Source of the DNA: Sinomonas atrocyanea | GTDB taxonomy: Bacteria; Actinomycetota; Actinomycetes; Actinomycetales; Micrococcaceae | NCBI RefSeq assembly: GCF_030811715.1 | Contig: NZ_JAUSRH010000009.1 | Coordinates: forward strand, 104,740-168,739 | Direction of reading: 5' to 3' | DNA: 64,000 nt | In this document: positions 18,804 to 27,150 of the stretch, piece after piece | How the letters are laid out: every line of letters begins with the position of its first letter | How positions within the stretch are numbered: position 1 is the first letter of the stretch | Position numbers and translations under genes: made by a program | The notes under the pieces: generated by a model | What the model was told of the DNA's origin: nothing | Seen by the model: only the letters and a program-made list of their open reading frames with translations | The model's database searches: none

Positions 18804-19472
18804 TCAGGACCGCGCCCTGCGGTACGAGTGCTCGCGCAGGCGGCGCGTCCACCCGTACGTGCCCGCCGTGGGCAGCGGGCTGAGCAGCGGGTCGAAGCGG
18901 AGCGCGGTGTCCCGGACGGCCCCGTCGGGCCCGAGCGCGGGCGTCAGGTGCAGCGCGCCGCAGCGGTGCCACCGGCCCAGCGGCGTGGCCCAGGAGAGCG
19001 CGAGGGTCCAGGTCGCGCTGTCCCGGACGCGGCCCGGCGCGCCGGGATCGGGTCCGAGCGTCCGCGCGCCGACGAGCACTGGGCCGCGCGACCCCCGGTA
19101 CGGCATGAGCGAGGTCAGCCGGGCCGCCCCCGCCGTGCGGTGCGCGGTCAGGAAGAAGCGGCCGGGCACGCGCCATCCGGTGGAGGCGAGCAGGAGGTCC
19201 GCGGCGCCGTCGTCCGTGGGGAAGCGCAGCGCGAGCCCGAGGATGTCCGGCCAGCCCCCCGGCAGGCCGAGCGAGCGGGACAGGCGCGCCGCCACCGTCC
19301 GCGAGGAGGGGGTGTCGAGGAAGGGGATGCCCGAGGTGCCGCCGGTGATCTCGAGGGTCCCGTTCATGAGCACGCCCTGAGGATGGATGGGGCGGTCCGG
19401 CCGGAGGGCCTTCACGGCGCCGAAGCCGGCGGCGAACAGGCGCCCGAGGAAGGTGGTCGGGTGGTGGGCCAT
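18804..19472 (-). CDS. Conserved actinobacterial protein, possibly catalase-superfamily-like
   Basis: The protein (222 residues from ATG 19472) is an actinobacterial conserved type I recognise by its run of motifs: RPIHPQGVLMNGTLEI, GIPFLDTPSSRTVAARLSRSLGLPGGWPDILGLALRFP, DLLLASTGW, and SLMPYRGSRGPVLVGA. The phrase 'arg-leu-ser-arg ... leu-gly-leu-ala-leu-arg' resembles the heme-pocket strands of small catalase-fold proteins, and relatives are annotated only as hypothetical. No heme-ligand Tyr motif could be confirmed, so function is left open. It is divergent from the DJ-1/PfpI gene across a perfect 13-bp palindrome, suggesting shared control. Confidence 0.6.
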   Translation of the reverse strand: MAHHPTTFLGRLFAAGFGAVKALRPDRPIHPQGVLMNGTLEITGGTSGIPFLDTPSSRTVAARLSRSLGLPGGWPDILGLALRFPTDDGAADLLLASTGWRVPGRFFLTAHRTAGAARLTSLMPYRGSRGPVLVGARTLGPDPGAPGRVRDSATWTLALSWATPLGRWHRCGALHLTPALGPDGAVRDTALRFDPLLSPLPTAGTYGWTRRLREHSYRRARS

Positions 19473-19532
19473 GGGAGCGTCCCTCTCTGGGTCGGCGGGG
19501 CAGTGGGGCCGGTGGGTCACCGGGCCGCCGTC

Positions 19533-19545
19533 TGGGTAATACCCA
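19533..19545. promoter_or_regulatory. Palindrome in a divergent promoter region
   Basis: TGGGTAATACCCA is a perfect 13-bp palindrome lying 61 bases before the minus-strand hypothetical gene and 34 bases before the DJ-1/PfpI gene. It could be an operator serving both. Confidence 0.4.
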
Positions 19546-19578
19546 CCCGCATTCCAGCAATCGGCACTTGGAGGAAGT

Positions 19579-20292
19579 ATGAGCAGGATCCTGATGATCG
19601 TCACCGCCGCCACGGAGCTCCGCCTCGCCGACGGCACCCCGCACCCCACCGGCTTCTGGGCCGAGGAGCTCGCCACCGCCCACCGCGAGCTGACCCGAGC
19701 GGGCCACGACCTCGTCATCGCGACGCCGGAGGGCGAGACCCCCACGCCCGATGCGGTCAGCCTCGACGCCGAGCAGGTCGGCTCCCAGGAGAAGGCCGAC
19801 GAGCTCGCGGCCTACCTCCGCGAGATCTCCGGCGAGCTCGAGGCCGCCGTGCCCATCTCCTCGGTGGACGTCTCCGAGTTCGACGCCGTGGTGGTCCCCG
19901 GAGGCCACGGCCCCATGACCGACCTCGCCTTCGACGCCCCCACCGGCCGGGTGCTGGCCGCGGCGAACTCGGCGGGCACGGTCATTGCGCCCTTCTGCCA
20001 CGGCCCGGCCGCGCTCCTGGCCGCCAAGGCCGAGGATGGCACGAACGTCTTCGCCGGGCGCCGGGTCACGGCCTTCACCAACGAGGAGGAGCGCACGGGC
20101 GGCACCGGCGAGAAGACCCCCTGGTGGGTCGAGTCCGCGCTGCGCGACGCGGGCCTCGAGGTCGAGACGGCGCCGGCCTGGAGCGACCACGTGGTCGTGG
20201 ACGGGAACCTCATCTCGGGGCAGAACCCCCAGTCGAGCGCGTCCGTGGCCCGCGAGGTGCTCGAGGCCCTCGGGCGCGGCGCCGCCGGCTGA
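19579..20292 (+). CDS. DJ-1/PfpI superfamily protein (Hsp31-like glyoxalase/chaperone)
   Basis: This 237-residue class I glutamine amidotransferase-like protein has the Hsp31/YhbO layout: TGFWAEEL with the conserved Glu near residue 30, VVVPGGHGPMTDLAFD, and the nucleophile elbow IAPFCHGPAALL with the reactive Cys. Later motifs FTNEEERTGGTGEKTPWWVESAL and LISGQNPQSSASVA are typical. Known relatives act as glutathione-independent glyoxalases (methylglyoxal to lactate) or holding chaperones. It starts at ATG 19579 behind TTGGAGGAAGT. A zinc alcohol dehydrogenase follows 53 bases later on the same strand, which could fit carbonyl detoxification. Confidence 0.9.
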   Translation: MSRILMIVTAATELRLADGTPHPTGFWAEELATAHRELTRAGHDLVIATPEGETPTPDAVSLDAEQVGSQEKADELAAYLREISGELEAAVPISSVDVSEFDAVVVPGGHGPMTDLAFDAPTGRVLAAANSAGTVIAPFCHGPAALLAAKAEDGTNVFAGRRVTAFTNEEERTGGTGEKTPWWVESALRDAGLEVETAPAWSDHVVVDGNLISGQNPQSSASVAREVLEALGRGAAG

Positions 20293-20345
20293 TCGCCCGG
20301 GCCTGCTTGACTGCCCCCAGCACACCCCCGGCCGAAGGAGTCCGC

Positions 20346-21467
20346 ATGCCCGCCACCCGCACCATCCGCGGCGCCGTCCTCAACACCCTGGGCGCCGAGC
20401 CGCCCTACGCGGACTCCCGCCCCATCACGGTGGACGAGCTCGAGCTGGAGGGCCCCGGCCCCGGCGAGCTGCTGGTCCGCATCGAGGCCGCCGGGCTGTG
20501 CCACTCGGACCTGTCCGTGGTCAACGGCTCCCGGCCCCGCCCCCTCCCCATGCTGCTGGGGCACGAGGCCGCGGGGATCGTGGAGGAGGTGGGCGACGGG
20601 GTGGAGTCCGTGCGGCCGGGCCAGCGCGTGGTGATGACCTTCCTGCCGCGCTGCGGCGAGTGCGCCGCGTGCGCCACCGAGGGCCGGCTGCCGTGCGAGC
20701 GGGGGAGCGCGGCGAACACGGCCGGGACGCTCCTCACGGGTGCCCGGCGCCTGAGCCGCTCGGGGGAGACGGTCCAGCACCATCTGGGGGTCTCCGGCTT
20801 CGCGACCCACGCCGTGGTCGACGAGCGGTCCGTGGTCCCGGTCGGCGACGACGTCCCGCCGCACGTCTCGGCCCTGCTCGGCTGCGCCGTGCTCACCGGT
20901 GGCGGGGCGCTGCTGAACGCGGGCAGGATCACGCCCGAGACCACCGTTGCCGTGGTGGGCCTCGGGGGCGTGGGCATGGCCGGGCTGCTCACGGCGCTCG
21001 CCACGGGGTGCCGGGTCGTGGCGGTGGACGCGCAGGAGGCCAAGCTCGCCACCGCCCGCGAGTGGGGCGCCGCCGAGGCTCTCACCCCGGCCCAGGCGAT
21101 CGAGCGGGGCGTGCAGGCCGACGTGGTCCTCGAGGCCGTGGGGCACCCGAGGGCGTTCGAGACCGCGTACCGGCTGCTCGGCCTCGGCGCGACGCTCGTG
21201 ACCGTCGGGCTGCCGGCCCCCGGCGCGACCGCCGAGATCGAGCCGCTGCAGCTGACCGCGAAGGCCGAGACCGTGGTGGGCAGCTACCTCGGCTCGGCGG
21301 TGCCCAAGCGGGACGTGCCGGCGTTCGAGCGGCTCTGGCGCGAGGGCCGGCTCCCGCTCGAGCGGCTGGTCTCGCGCCGGATCGGCCTCGAGGAGATCAA
21401 CGAGGGCATGGACGCGCTCGCCTCCGGCTCGGTGATCCGCCAGGTCGTGGCGTTCGACGGCGCGTAG
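20346..21467 (+). CDS. Zinc-dependent class III-like alcohol dehydrogenase
   Basis: The 373-residue medium-chain dehydrogenase has the catalytic zinc ligands in GLCHSDLSVV and LLGHEAAGIV, a structural-zinc lobe with four cysteines (RCGECAACATEGRLPCERG), and the NAD site VAVVGLGGVGMAGL followed by acidic VVAVDAQE, indicating NAD preference. The layout matches class III/NDMA-dependent alcohol or formaldehyde dehydrogenases. Start ATG 20346 follows GAAGGAG. Placed directly after the DJ-1/PfpI gene, it may belong to an aldehyde- or methylglyoxal-related pair, which is inference from position only. Confidence 0.88.
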   Translation: MPATRTIRGAVLNTLGAEPPYADSRPITVDELELEGPGPGELLVRIEAAGLCHSDLSVVNGSRPRPLPMLLGHEAAGIVEEVGDGVESVRPGQRVVMTFLPRCGECAACATEGRLPCERGSAANTAGTLLTGARRLSRSGETVQHHLGVSGFATHAVVDERSVVPVGDDVPPHVSALLGCAVLTGGGALLNAGRITPETTVAVVGLGGVGMAGLLTALATGCRVVAVDAQEAKLATAREWGAAEALTPAQAIERGVQADVVLEAVGHPRAFETAYRLLGLGATLVTVGLPAPGATAEIEPLQLTAKAETVVGSYLGSAVPKRDVPAFERLWREGRLPLERLVSRRIGLEEINEGMDALASGSVIRQVVAFDGA

Positions 21468-21510
21468 CGGCCCCCGCTGGCGGCGTCGCCGAGGCCTTCG
21501 GACGGCTCCC

Positions 21511-23037
21511 TCAGGAGTGGTCGTCGAGGAAGTCGGCCCAGTCGCGCCGGAACCGGGCGCGCGCCTCGGCGGCGCGCTGCTCCTCGAGGGCGTGCAGGCG
21601 CCCGAAGCTGAACGCGCTCTCGTCGTCGGCCTGCGCCGCGGCGGCGAGCTCGAGCAGGTGGGCCCGGCTCACCACGGTGTCCTGCAGCTCCCCGAGGGTG
21701 TCCTGGATCCGCTCGGCGGACTTGGCGAGCCTCCGCGCCCGCTTGCCGAGCACGGGCTCGGCCGCCTCGCCCGCGTACCGCAGCCGCTTGGCGCTCTTGC
21801 GCACCTCGTGGAGGGCCTCGTCGAGGGCGGCAGGGTCCTCCGAGCCGGCGTCCTCGAGGTCCTCGGCCGCCCGGACGGCGTCACGCAGCCGCCCGACGTC
21901 CTTGGCGAGGCGCCGGGCCACGGCCTTCTGTGCCGTCTTCCGGCCCCGGTCGGTGAGCGGCGGCTGATCGAGGAACTTCTCGAGCGATTCCAGGAGGCGG
22001 AAGTAGCGCTCGCTGTCCAAGGCGACCAGACCGGCGTCGTGCGCCTGCCGGTAGCGGAAGTCTGACTCCTCCTCGATCCGCCGCACCACCGGGCCGAGCA
22101 GCAGCGCGGCCGGCTGGCCGCCGGCCAGGTCGGTCAGGCGCGCGCGCATGACCTCGACGTCGCGCGCCTGCCCGACCGTTCCGGCGAGCCACTGGAGCTC
22201 GTCCCGGAGCCGGTTGGCGGCGGCCGCGTCGACGAACTTCCGGAACGTGGCGAGGGCCGAGCGCATGCGCCGGGCGCTGACGCGGAGCTGGTGCACGGCG
22301 TCGGGCGCGTCGAGGCGGACGCCGGGGTCGTGGGCCAGGAGCGCCTCGGCGTGCTGGCGCAGGTAGGCCTCGAGCACGACGCCGGCCTTCCCCTTCCGCT
22401 CGGGCGTCGCCGGCTGCGAGGTCAGGTGCTGGAGCGCGGGCCCGAGGGCGCGGACGAGCTTGGAGGGGAGCGCGGCAGGGTGGACGCCGGCGGCGGCGAG
22501 CAGCTCGTCGGCCGCGTCGAGCAGCTCCTCCGGCCCCGTGACGAGCTCGAGCTCCCATTCGCGCCACCGCTGCCCGGGGCCGATGCCGGGCGGGACCTGC
22601 GACTCGACGTGGTCGTCGCTGAACTCGGCGAGGACCCGGTCAGCGGCATCGAAGAGCTCGGTGGCGGTGCGGCGGGTGGACAGGCGGGCGATCGGCACGA
22701 GGTCGGCGCCGCGGATGTGGGCGGACACCAACCCTCGGAGCCTGTCCGGGACCGTCGCGGTGTCCAGGCGCAGGGGCTCGTGGAGCTCCTGCCGGGCGCC
22801 CGAGGCCGCGGGGAGCTTGAGGTGCCAGCCGGCGTCCGGCCCGCCGGTGCGGCGGCGCAGGGTGATCCGGTGCCGGGCGAGGGCGAAGTCCTGGGTGTCG
22901 AAGTACACGGCATCGAGCAGGCGCGTCTGGGGCGCGCCGACCCGTTCGACGCCGGGGAGGCCGGCGAGGGAGGGAACGGGCGTGTGCGCGTCGACGCTGT
23001 ACTTGCGTTCCACCTCGAGGGCGTCCTGGCCGGCCAT
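21511..23037 (-). CDS. CYTH and CHAD domain polyphosphate-related protein
   Basis: This 508-residue protein has an N-terminal CYTH (triphosphate tunnel) domain with the signature EVERKYSVD near residue 9 and repeated acidic/basic strands up to ~200, then a CHAD domain from ~225 with histidine-bearing helices HQLRVSARRMRS and HEVRKSAKRLRY. CYTH enzymes hydrolyse inorganic triphosphate or related compounds, and CHAD domains bind polyphosphate granules, so a role in polyphosphate metabolism is likely. It starts at ATG 23037, with the phage-like hypothetical gene just upstream on the same strand (9-base gap). Confidence 0.92.
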   Translation of the reverse strand: MAGQDALEVERKYSVDAHTPVPSLAGLPGVERVGAPQTRLLDAVYFDTQDFALARHRITLRRRTGGPDAGWHLKLPAASGARQELHEPLRLDTATVPDRLRGLVSAHIRGADLVPIARLSTRRTATELFDAADRVLAEFSDDHVESQVPPGIGPGQRWREWELELVTGPEELLDAADELLAAAGVHPAALPSKLVRALGPALQHLTSQPATPERKGKAGVVLEAYLRQHAEALLAHDPGVRLDAPDAVHQLRVSARRMRSALATFRKFVDAAAANRLRDELQWLAGTVGQARDVEVMRARLTDLAGGQPAALLLGPVVRRIEEESDFRYRQAHDAGLVALDSERYFRLLESLEKFLDQPPLTDRGRKTAQKAVARRLAKDVGRLRDAVRAAEDLEDAGSEDPAALDEALHEVRKSAKRLRYAGEAAEPVLGKRARRLAKSAERIQDTLGELQDTVVSRAHLLELAAAAQADDESAFSFGRLHALEEQRAAEARARFRRDWADFLDDHS

Positions 23038-23046
23038 GCGCCCAGC

Positions 23047-23475
23047 CTACGGGGATGCGGCGGGCAGCGCACCGGGCTCGGCCGGAGGCACGGGGCCGGC
23101 GGCCGCGTAGGCCGCCGCGATCCCGGGGGCGACTGCCCGGAAGACCGTGGTGCCCCCGGGCATGACCAAGTAGGCGAGGAACTCCTCGTCGAAGGTGGTG
23201 ATCCCTGCGTCGACCGCGTCGAGCTTGGCCCGGATGAGCGTGGAGAGCTGTCGCCAGCCGCGCCTGGCGGCCTCCTGGGCGTGGGGCAGATCAGAGGATG
23301 CGGCCGGGAGGGCCAGGAGGAAGTGGTGGTCTCCCGAGCGGAAGGTGATCCTGGTCTTCCCGCGCTCGGAGGCGAACCGGATCCCGGTGGCCCCGGCGGC
23401 GGCGAGCATCCCCTGGATCTCAGCCTGCGAGGCCGAGCAGGTGACGGAGGCCCCGCGGATGTAGTTGCTTCTCAT
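23047..23475 (-). CDS. Conserved hypothetical protein, phage-like family
   Basis: The 142-residue protein has a pattern frequently seen in actinophage and prophage proteins of unknown function: VTCSASQAEIQGMLAAAGATGIRF, a KTRITFRSGDHHFLLALP strand pair, a WRQLSTLIRAKLDAVDAG helix, and EEFLAYLVMPGGTTVF. I cannot assign an activity. Here it sits alone upstream of the CYTH-CHAD gene on the same strand (9 bases apart) with no other phage genes, so it may be domesticated. The C-terminus is Ala/Pro rich. Confidence 0.6.
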   Translation of the reverse strand: MRSNYIRGASVTCSASQAEIQGMLAAAGATGIRFASERGKTRITFRSGDHHFLLALPAASSDLPHAQEAARRGWRQLSTLIRAKLDAVDAGITTFDEEFLAYLVMPGGTTVFRAVAPGIAAAYAAAGPVPPAEPGALPAASP

Positions 23476-23581
23476 GGCTCGGAGTGCTCCCGGGGGCCGG
23501 CCCAGGTTCCGGGCGGCAATGTCACGGCCTGCACTGTCGGCACCGCGCTGGAATGCGGTCTGCGCACGGCAGGGCTGGACA

Positions 23582-24685
23582 TCACACGCGCCGGTACTGG
23601 GCAGTGATGGGGCACTCGAACGGGTCGCGGGCGGCGAGCCCGACCCGGTTGAGGTAGGCGATCACGATCCCGTAGGAGCGCCAGAGGGTCGTCTCCGTGT
23701 AGGGGACCGCGAGGGCACGGCACTGTTCGCGCACGATCCTGCGCGCCCGGCCCAGATGGGGCCGCGGCATGCTGGGGAAGAGATGGTGCTCGACCTGGTA
23801 GTTCAGGCCGCCCATGAGCCAGGTGGCCCACCAGCCGCCGGAGATGTTGCGGGAGGTGCGGACCTGCTTGCTGAAGAAGTCGAGCCGCGCGTCCCGCGCG
23901 ATCACCGGCATCCCCTTGTGGTTGGGGGCGAAGGTGGCGCCCATGTAGACGCCGAAGACGGCGAGCTGGACGCCGAGGAACGCGAAGGCCATGCCGACGG
24001 GGAGCAGCCAGAAGAGGGGGACCAGCAGGAGGCCGAACCGCAGTGCGAGGAGGCCGAGCTCGGTCCACCGGCCGCGGACGGGGCCGCGGGAGAACAGGTG
24101 CCGGAAGCTCAGGAAGTGCAGGTTGAGGCCCTCGAGCGTCAGCAGGGGGAAGAACAGCCAGCCCTGGTGACGCGTGACGAGCCTGCGCAGGCCCCGGGCC
24201 TGGGACGCGTCCTCCTCGATGAAGGAGATCGTGTCCACCTCGATATCCGGGTCGCGGCCCACCCGGTTCGGGTTGGCGTGGTGCCGGGAGTGCTTCGAGT
24301 CCCACCACGAGTAGCTCATGCCGACGACGGCGGCGAGGGCGCGGGCGAGCCTGTCGTTGGCGGGGCCGGTGGAGAGGATCTGCCGGTGGGCGGCCTCGTG
24401 GGCCACGAAGGCGACTTGGGTGAAGAGGATGCCCAGCCCGGCGGCGATGAGGAGCTGGAACCAGCTCTCGCCGAGGAGGACGGAGCCCGTGAGGAAGCCG
24501 CCGAGGACGGCCAGGAGTGCTCCGCCGAGCAGCGAATAGAACCACGGTGTGCGCCGCAGCAGCCCGTTCTCGCGCACCACCTGCGCCACGTGGAGGTAGG
24601 CCTTGGTCAGCGGCGGGAACGTCTCGGTTCCCGCATGGGGCTGACGAGTCGAGGGGACTGCGGGGCTGGAAACTGTGGCTATCAG
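23582..24685 (-). CDS. Membrane fatty acid desaturase
   Basis: This is a di-iron acyl desaturase of the DesA/Delta-type family with all three histidine boxes: HEAAHRQ, HSRHHANPN and QVEHHLFPSMPR, and four to six hydrophobic segments between them. It would introduce a double bond in membrane lipids, fitting a role in membrane fluidity beside a cold-shock gene. The start is a problem: the frame stays open upstream through the cspA terminator, yet no in-frame ATG or GTG lies between that hairpin and the conserved region except an inner GTG at 24589. CTG at 24685 gives a family-like length (367 aa) and is used here; 24589 is the conservative alternative. Confidence 0.8.
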   Translation of the reverse strand: MIATVSSPAVPSTRQPHAGTETFPPLTKAYLHVAQVVRENGLLRRTPWFYSLLGGALLAVLGGFLTGSVLLGESWFQLLIAAGLGILFTQVAFVAHEAAHRQILSTGPANDRLARALAAVVGMSYSWWDSKHSRHHANPNRVGRDPDIEVDTISFIEEDASQARGLRRLVTRHQGWLFFPLLTLEGLNLHFLSFRHLFSRGPVRGRWTELGLLALRFGLLLVPLFWLLPVGMAFAFLGVQLAVFGVYMGATFAPNHKGMPVIARDARLDFFSKQVRTSRNISGGWWATWLMGGLNYQVEHHLFPSMPRPHLGRARRIVREQCRALAVPYTETTLWRSYGIVIAYLNRVGLAARDPFECPITAQYRRV

Positions 24686-24721
24686 GGGACTTTCAGGTGG
24701 GGGGAGTGCTGGGGGTGGAAG

Positions 24722-24767
24722 CGATGCCTGCGGGCGGGCGCCGGCGGCGGCCCGCCCGCAGGCATCG
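24722..24767 (-). terminator. Strong terminator of the cold-shock gene
   Basis: An 18-bp perfect stem runs from CGATGCCTGCGGGCGGGC (24722-24739) to its complement at 24750-24767 around a 10-base GC loop, just past the cspA stop. It separates cspA from the desaturase gene on the same strand, so the desaturase needs read-through or a promoter of its own. Confidence 0.85.
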
Positions 24768-24773
24768 TTCAGA

Positions 24774-24977
24774 TCAGAGGGCGCGGATGTTCGCAGCCTG
24801 GGGGCCCTTGGGGCCACGCTCGGAATCGAACTCGACGCGCTGGCCCTCTTCGAGGGAGCGGTAGCCGTTCGAGTTGATGGCGCTGTAGTGGGCGAAGACG
24901 TCGGGGGTGCCGTCCTCAGGCGCGATGAAGCCGAAGCCCTTTTCGGAGTTGAACCATTTCACGGTGCCAGTGGCCAT
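24774..24977 (-). CDS. cspA: Cold-shock protein (CspA family)
   Basis: The 67-residue single cold-shock domain has both RNA-binding motifs: RNP1 as [11 protein letters not shown] and RNP2 as DVFAHYSAI, with the start [14 protein letters not shown]. It is an RNA chaperone that melts structured mRNA. It starts at ATG 24977 after GGAAAGCAAC. A leader of about 200 bases with several hairpins precedes it, as in regulated csp genes, and a strong terminator follows at 24722-24767. Confidence 0.97.
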   Translation of the reverse strand: MATGTVKWFNSEKGFGFIAPEDGTPDVFAHYSAINSNGYRSLEEGQRVEFDSERGPKGPQAANIRAL

Positions 24978-25200
24978 GTTGCTTTCCTTCTGTGTGGATG
25001 TGACCCCTGTGCAAGGGGCCGGTTGCCGGCCGACGACGTCGGCACGGACAGCTGTGGTGGTGGGGGAATGATGCGCGAGGCGAGGTGCGCGCTGCGGGGG
25101 GCCCAGAGGGGCCGCGGCCCGGCGGCCGGAGGCCTTGCGGCAAGAAAGTCTGAGGGGCCCTCGATCTGAGGGGCGGTGACCAACCGCTTTTCTGACAGCT
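24978..25200 (-). promoter_or_regulatory. Long structured 5' leader region of cspA
   Basis: About 220 bases without a gene lie ahead of cspA. Short hairpins are visible: CCCC/GGGG (25004-25018), GCCGAC/GTCGGC (25029-25043) and CTTGC/GCAAG (25133-25143). Csp mRNAs commonly have long leaders that change fold with temperature. A TACAAA-like -10 lies near 25210 on the minus strand, but the promoter is uncertain. Confidence 0.45.
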
Positions 25201-25210
25201 GGTGTTTGTA

Positions 25211-25936
25211 TCACTCTACAGGTTTTCGGGCCCTGTGTCCCGCCAGCCCCAGAAGGGCGACTCCGACGGCGGCGATCCACACCCACAGGAGCGGCCCATA
25301 GACCGCGTAGAGGGCGGTGACGGCGAACCGCAGCACCTCGCTCGCCACGCCGAGCGCCCCCGTGGCGATCCCGAGCCAGCCGATCCAGTGGGGGAGCGGG
25401 CCGCGGACCAGGGGCAGGCTGATGAGGAGGACACCCAGCGGAGTGAGCGTGCCGGCGAGGGCGACGGTGTTGTTCTCCGCCACGAGCGCCTCCGCAGCAG
25501 CAGCGAAAGCCGGCCGCGCGGCGTCGTCCGCGGCGGACCACGCATCGCTGAGGGTGAGGAGCGAGAGGGTCCCCACGCTCGAGGTGGGCACTGCGAGCAG
25601 CGCCGTCCACGACGCTGCGCCCACCGTGAAGCCCAGCACCGCGAGACTGGGGTTCGTGGGCAGCAGGGCGACGAGGAGCGCGGCGAACACCACGAGCCCG
25701 AACAGCGACGGGACGAGCCAGAGCAGCTGCTGGGCGATGTAGGAGGCCTTGTGCCCGGCAATGAAGCGCAGCGTCGCGTCGCCGCCCGAGACCGGGGGCG
25801 CGTCCACGGCGTAGAGCGCCAGCGCGGCCACATCGCACAGGACGAACAGGAGTGCCGCGATCCCCGCAACCCGGTACAGGGGAGTCCACGACAGGGAGGC
25901 CCAGGCGGGGGCGCCGGGCCGTGCTGGCGCCGTCAT
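25211..25936 (-). CDS. Multi-pass membrane protein, DUF4386-like
   Basis: The 241-residue protein has about six hydrophobic helices (for example [23 protein letters not shown] and [17 protein letters not shown]) with short loops and no soluble domain. The size, an early [22 protein letters not shown] loop and the helix order resemble DUF4386 membrane proteins, whose function is unknown. It begins at ATG 25936 and is divergent from another small membrane protein at 26053. It ends about 10 bases before the cspA leader on the same strand. Confidence 0.65.
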   Translation of the reverse strand: MTAPARPGAPAWASLSWTPLYRVAGIAALLFVLCDVAALALYAVDAPPVSGGDATLRFIAGHKASYIAQQLLWLVPSLFGLVVFAALLVALLPTNPSLAVLGFTVGAASWTALLAVPTSSVGTLSLLTLSDAWSAADDAARPAFAAAAEALVAENNTVALAGTLTPLGVLLISLPLVRGPLPHWIGWLGIATGALGVASEVLRFAVTALYAVYGPLLWVWIAAVGVALLGLAGHRARKPVE

Positions 25937-26052
25937 GCCCTTCAGGCTAGGGCCGGCGGCGCGGATCTGCTGGGGGCGAAGGGCTCTGAACGTCGGCCCG
26001 TGCCCGGCCTAGCCTGAGACCAGGTTGCACGCAGCGTCCGGGAGTGATCGCC

Positions 26053-26562
26053 ATGAATCCGCTCGTCCAGATGATCGTGTTCTACGTCTTCGCCGTCCCC
26101 GCGTTCCTCGGCAGCGTCCTCGCGGCCTGGTTCCCGTGGGCCCGATGGGTGGGCCGGGTGGGGACGGGCCTGACCATGCTGCTCGGCGGGGCCGCCGTGA
26201 ACGCCTCGTTCCTGATCCGGGGCGTCACCTACGCCGACTTCGCCGACGACGCGAAGTTCGCGTGGGTCACGGACGCCTGGCGCGCCGTGGTGCCCGGGGA
26301 CTACACGCTCTGGATCGGGCTGCTCATCGCGTTCGAGGCCGTGACCGGCATCCTCATTCTCTCCGGCGGCTGGCCGACCCGGGCAGGCCTCATGGCTGCG
26401 ATCGCGTTCCACGTGGGGCTCGGGGTGTTCTTCTCATGGTTCCTGACCTACTACGCGGCGGTCATGCTCGTGGGCATGGGGATCCTGCTGCGCGCCGAGT
26501 GGCGGCCGCGGTCGGCCCCGGCGCGGCGCCGGGCACCGAGGCGGCAGCACCGCCTCGCGTGA
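26053..26562 (+). CDS. Hypothetical membrane protein (169 aa)
   Basis: Four or five hydrophobic segments fill this small protein (MIVFYVFAVPAFLGSVLAAWF, VGTGLTMLLGGAAVNASFLI, TLWIGLLIAFEAVTGILIL, AIAFHVGLGVFFSWFLTYY, AVMLVGMGILL), ending in a strongly basic tail (RRRAPRRQHR). I do not recognise the family with confidence. ATG 26053 is preferred over the in-frame GTG at 26044 because GGGAG lies eight bases upstream of it. It is divergent from the DUF4386-like gene, and no transport motif is visible. Confidence 0.6.
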   Translation: MNPLVQMIVFYVFAVPAFLGSVLAAWFPWARWVGRVGTGLTMLLGGAAVNASFLIRGVTYADFADDAKFAWVTDAWRAVVPGDYTLWIGLLIAFEAVTGILILSGGWPTRAGLMAAIAFHVGLGVFFSWFLTYYAAVMLVGMGILLRAEWRPRSAPARRRAPRRQHRLA

Positions 26563-26580
26563 TCGGCTCGACGCCCGGCG

Positions 26581-26979
26581 CTAGTCGTCCCCGTCGTCGT
26601 CCTCGTCGTCCTCCTCGGCCTCGGCAAGGTTCAGGGACGCGGCCTGCAGGATTGCGGCGACGTCCGCGTCCGGCGCGTCCTGCCGGTAGGCCTCGGCCAC
26701 GGACTTGAACCCGATGGCCATGCCGAGGACCAGACGCGTGTAGTCGGGGGCGAGGGCCTCGATGATCTGGCGGATCACCTGGGGCAGGACTTCGCGGAGC
26801 GCCGCCGCCTGCTCGGGCGAGCCGCCGCTGAAGGTCACCGAGACCGCGTCGTCCACACGGGCCAGGGTCTTGAGGGACTCCTTGAACATCTCCGTCGCCG
26901 CGGGGTCTTCCGGCTCCCAGGACAGGGCAGCCGTGAGGACACCGATCCCGCGCTGGATCATCTCCGTCTCATCACTCAT
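26581..26979 (-). CDS. Hypothetical protein with acidic tail (132 aa)
   Basis: The protein is soluble and mostly helical, starting MSDETEMIQRGIGVLTAAL, with a conserved-looking centre (LRRVLPQ-like: AALREVLPQVIRQIIEALAPDYTRLVLGMAIGFKSVAEAY) and a C-terminus of eleven Asp/Glu residues in a row (EEDDEDDDGDD). I cannot assign a function. The ATG at 26979 has GGAGG six bases ahead; an upstream in-frame start exists but lacks such a site. It ends 18 bases from the convergent membrane-protein gene. Confidence 0.6.
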   Translation of the reverse strand: MSDETEMIQRGIGVLTAALSWEPEDPAATEMFKESLKTLARVDDAVSVTFSGGSPEQAAALREVLPQVIRQIIEALAPDYTRLVLGMAIGFKSVAEAYRQDAPDADVAAILQAASLNLAEAEEDDEDDDGDD

Positions 26980-27150
26980 GCCTCCATCCTGCCCAGCGGT
27001 GCCCCGAGGCAATCGAAGCGGCACGGGGAATCGATGATTTCCTGCCGAAAGGCAACCCATCGGGCGCCATTGGACGGGTTACCTTTTCCGAGCGAGGCCG
27101 TCACCCCGCGCCCGGGCCCCGGCCGTGTCCAGGGCCGCCCCCGCAGCCGC

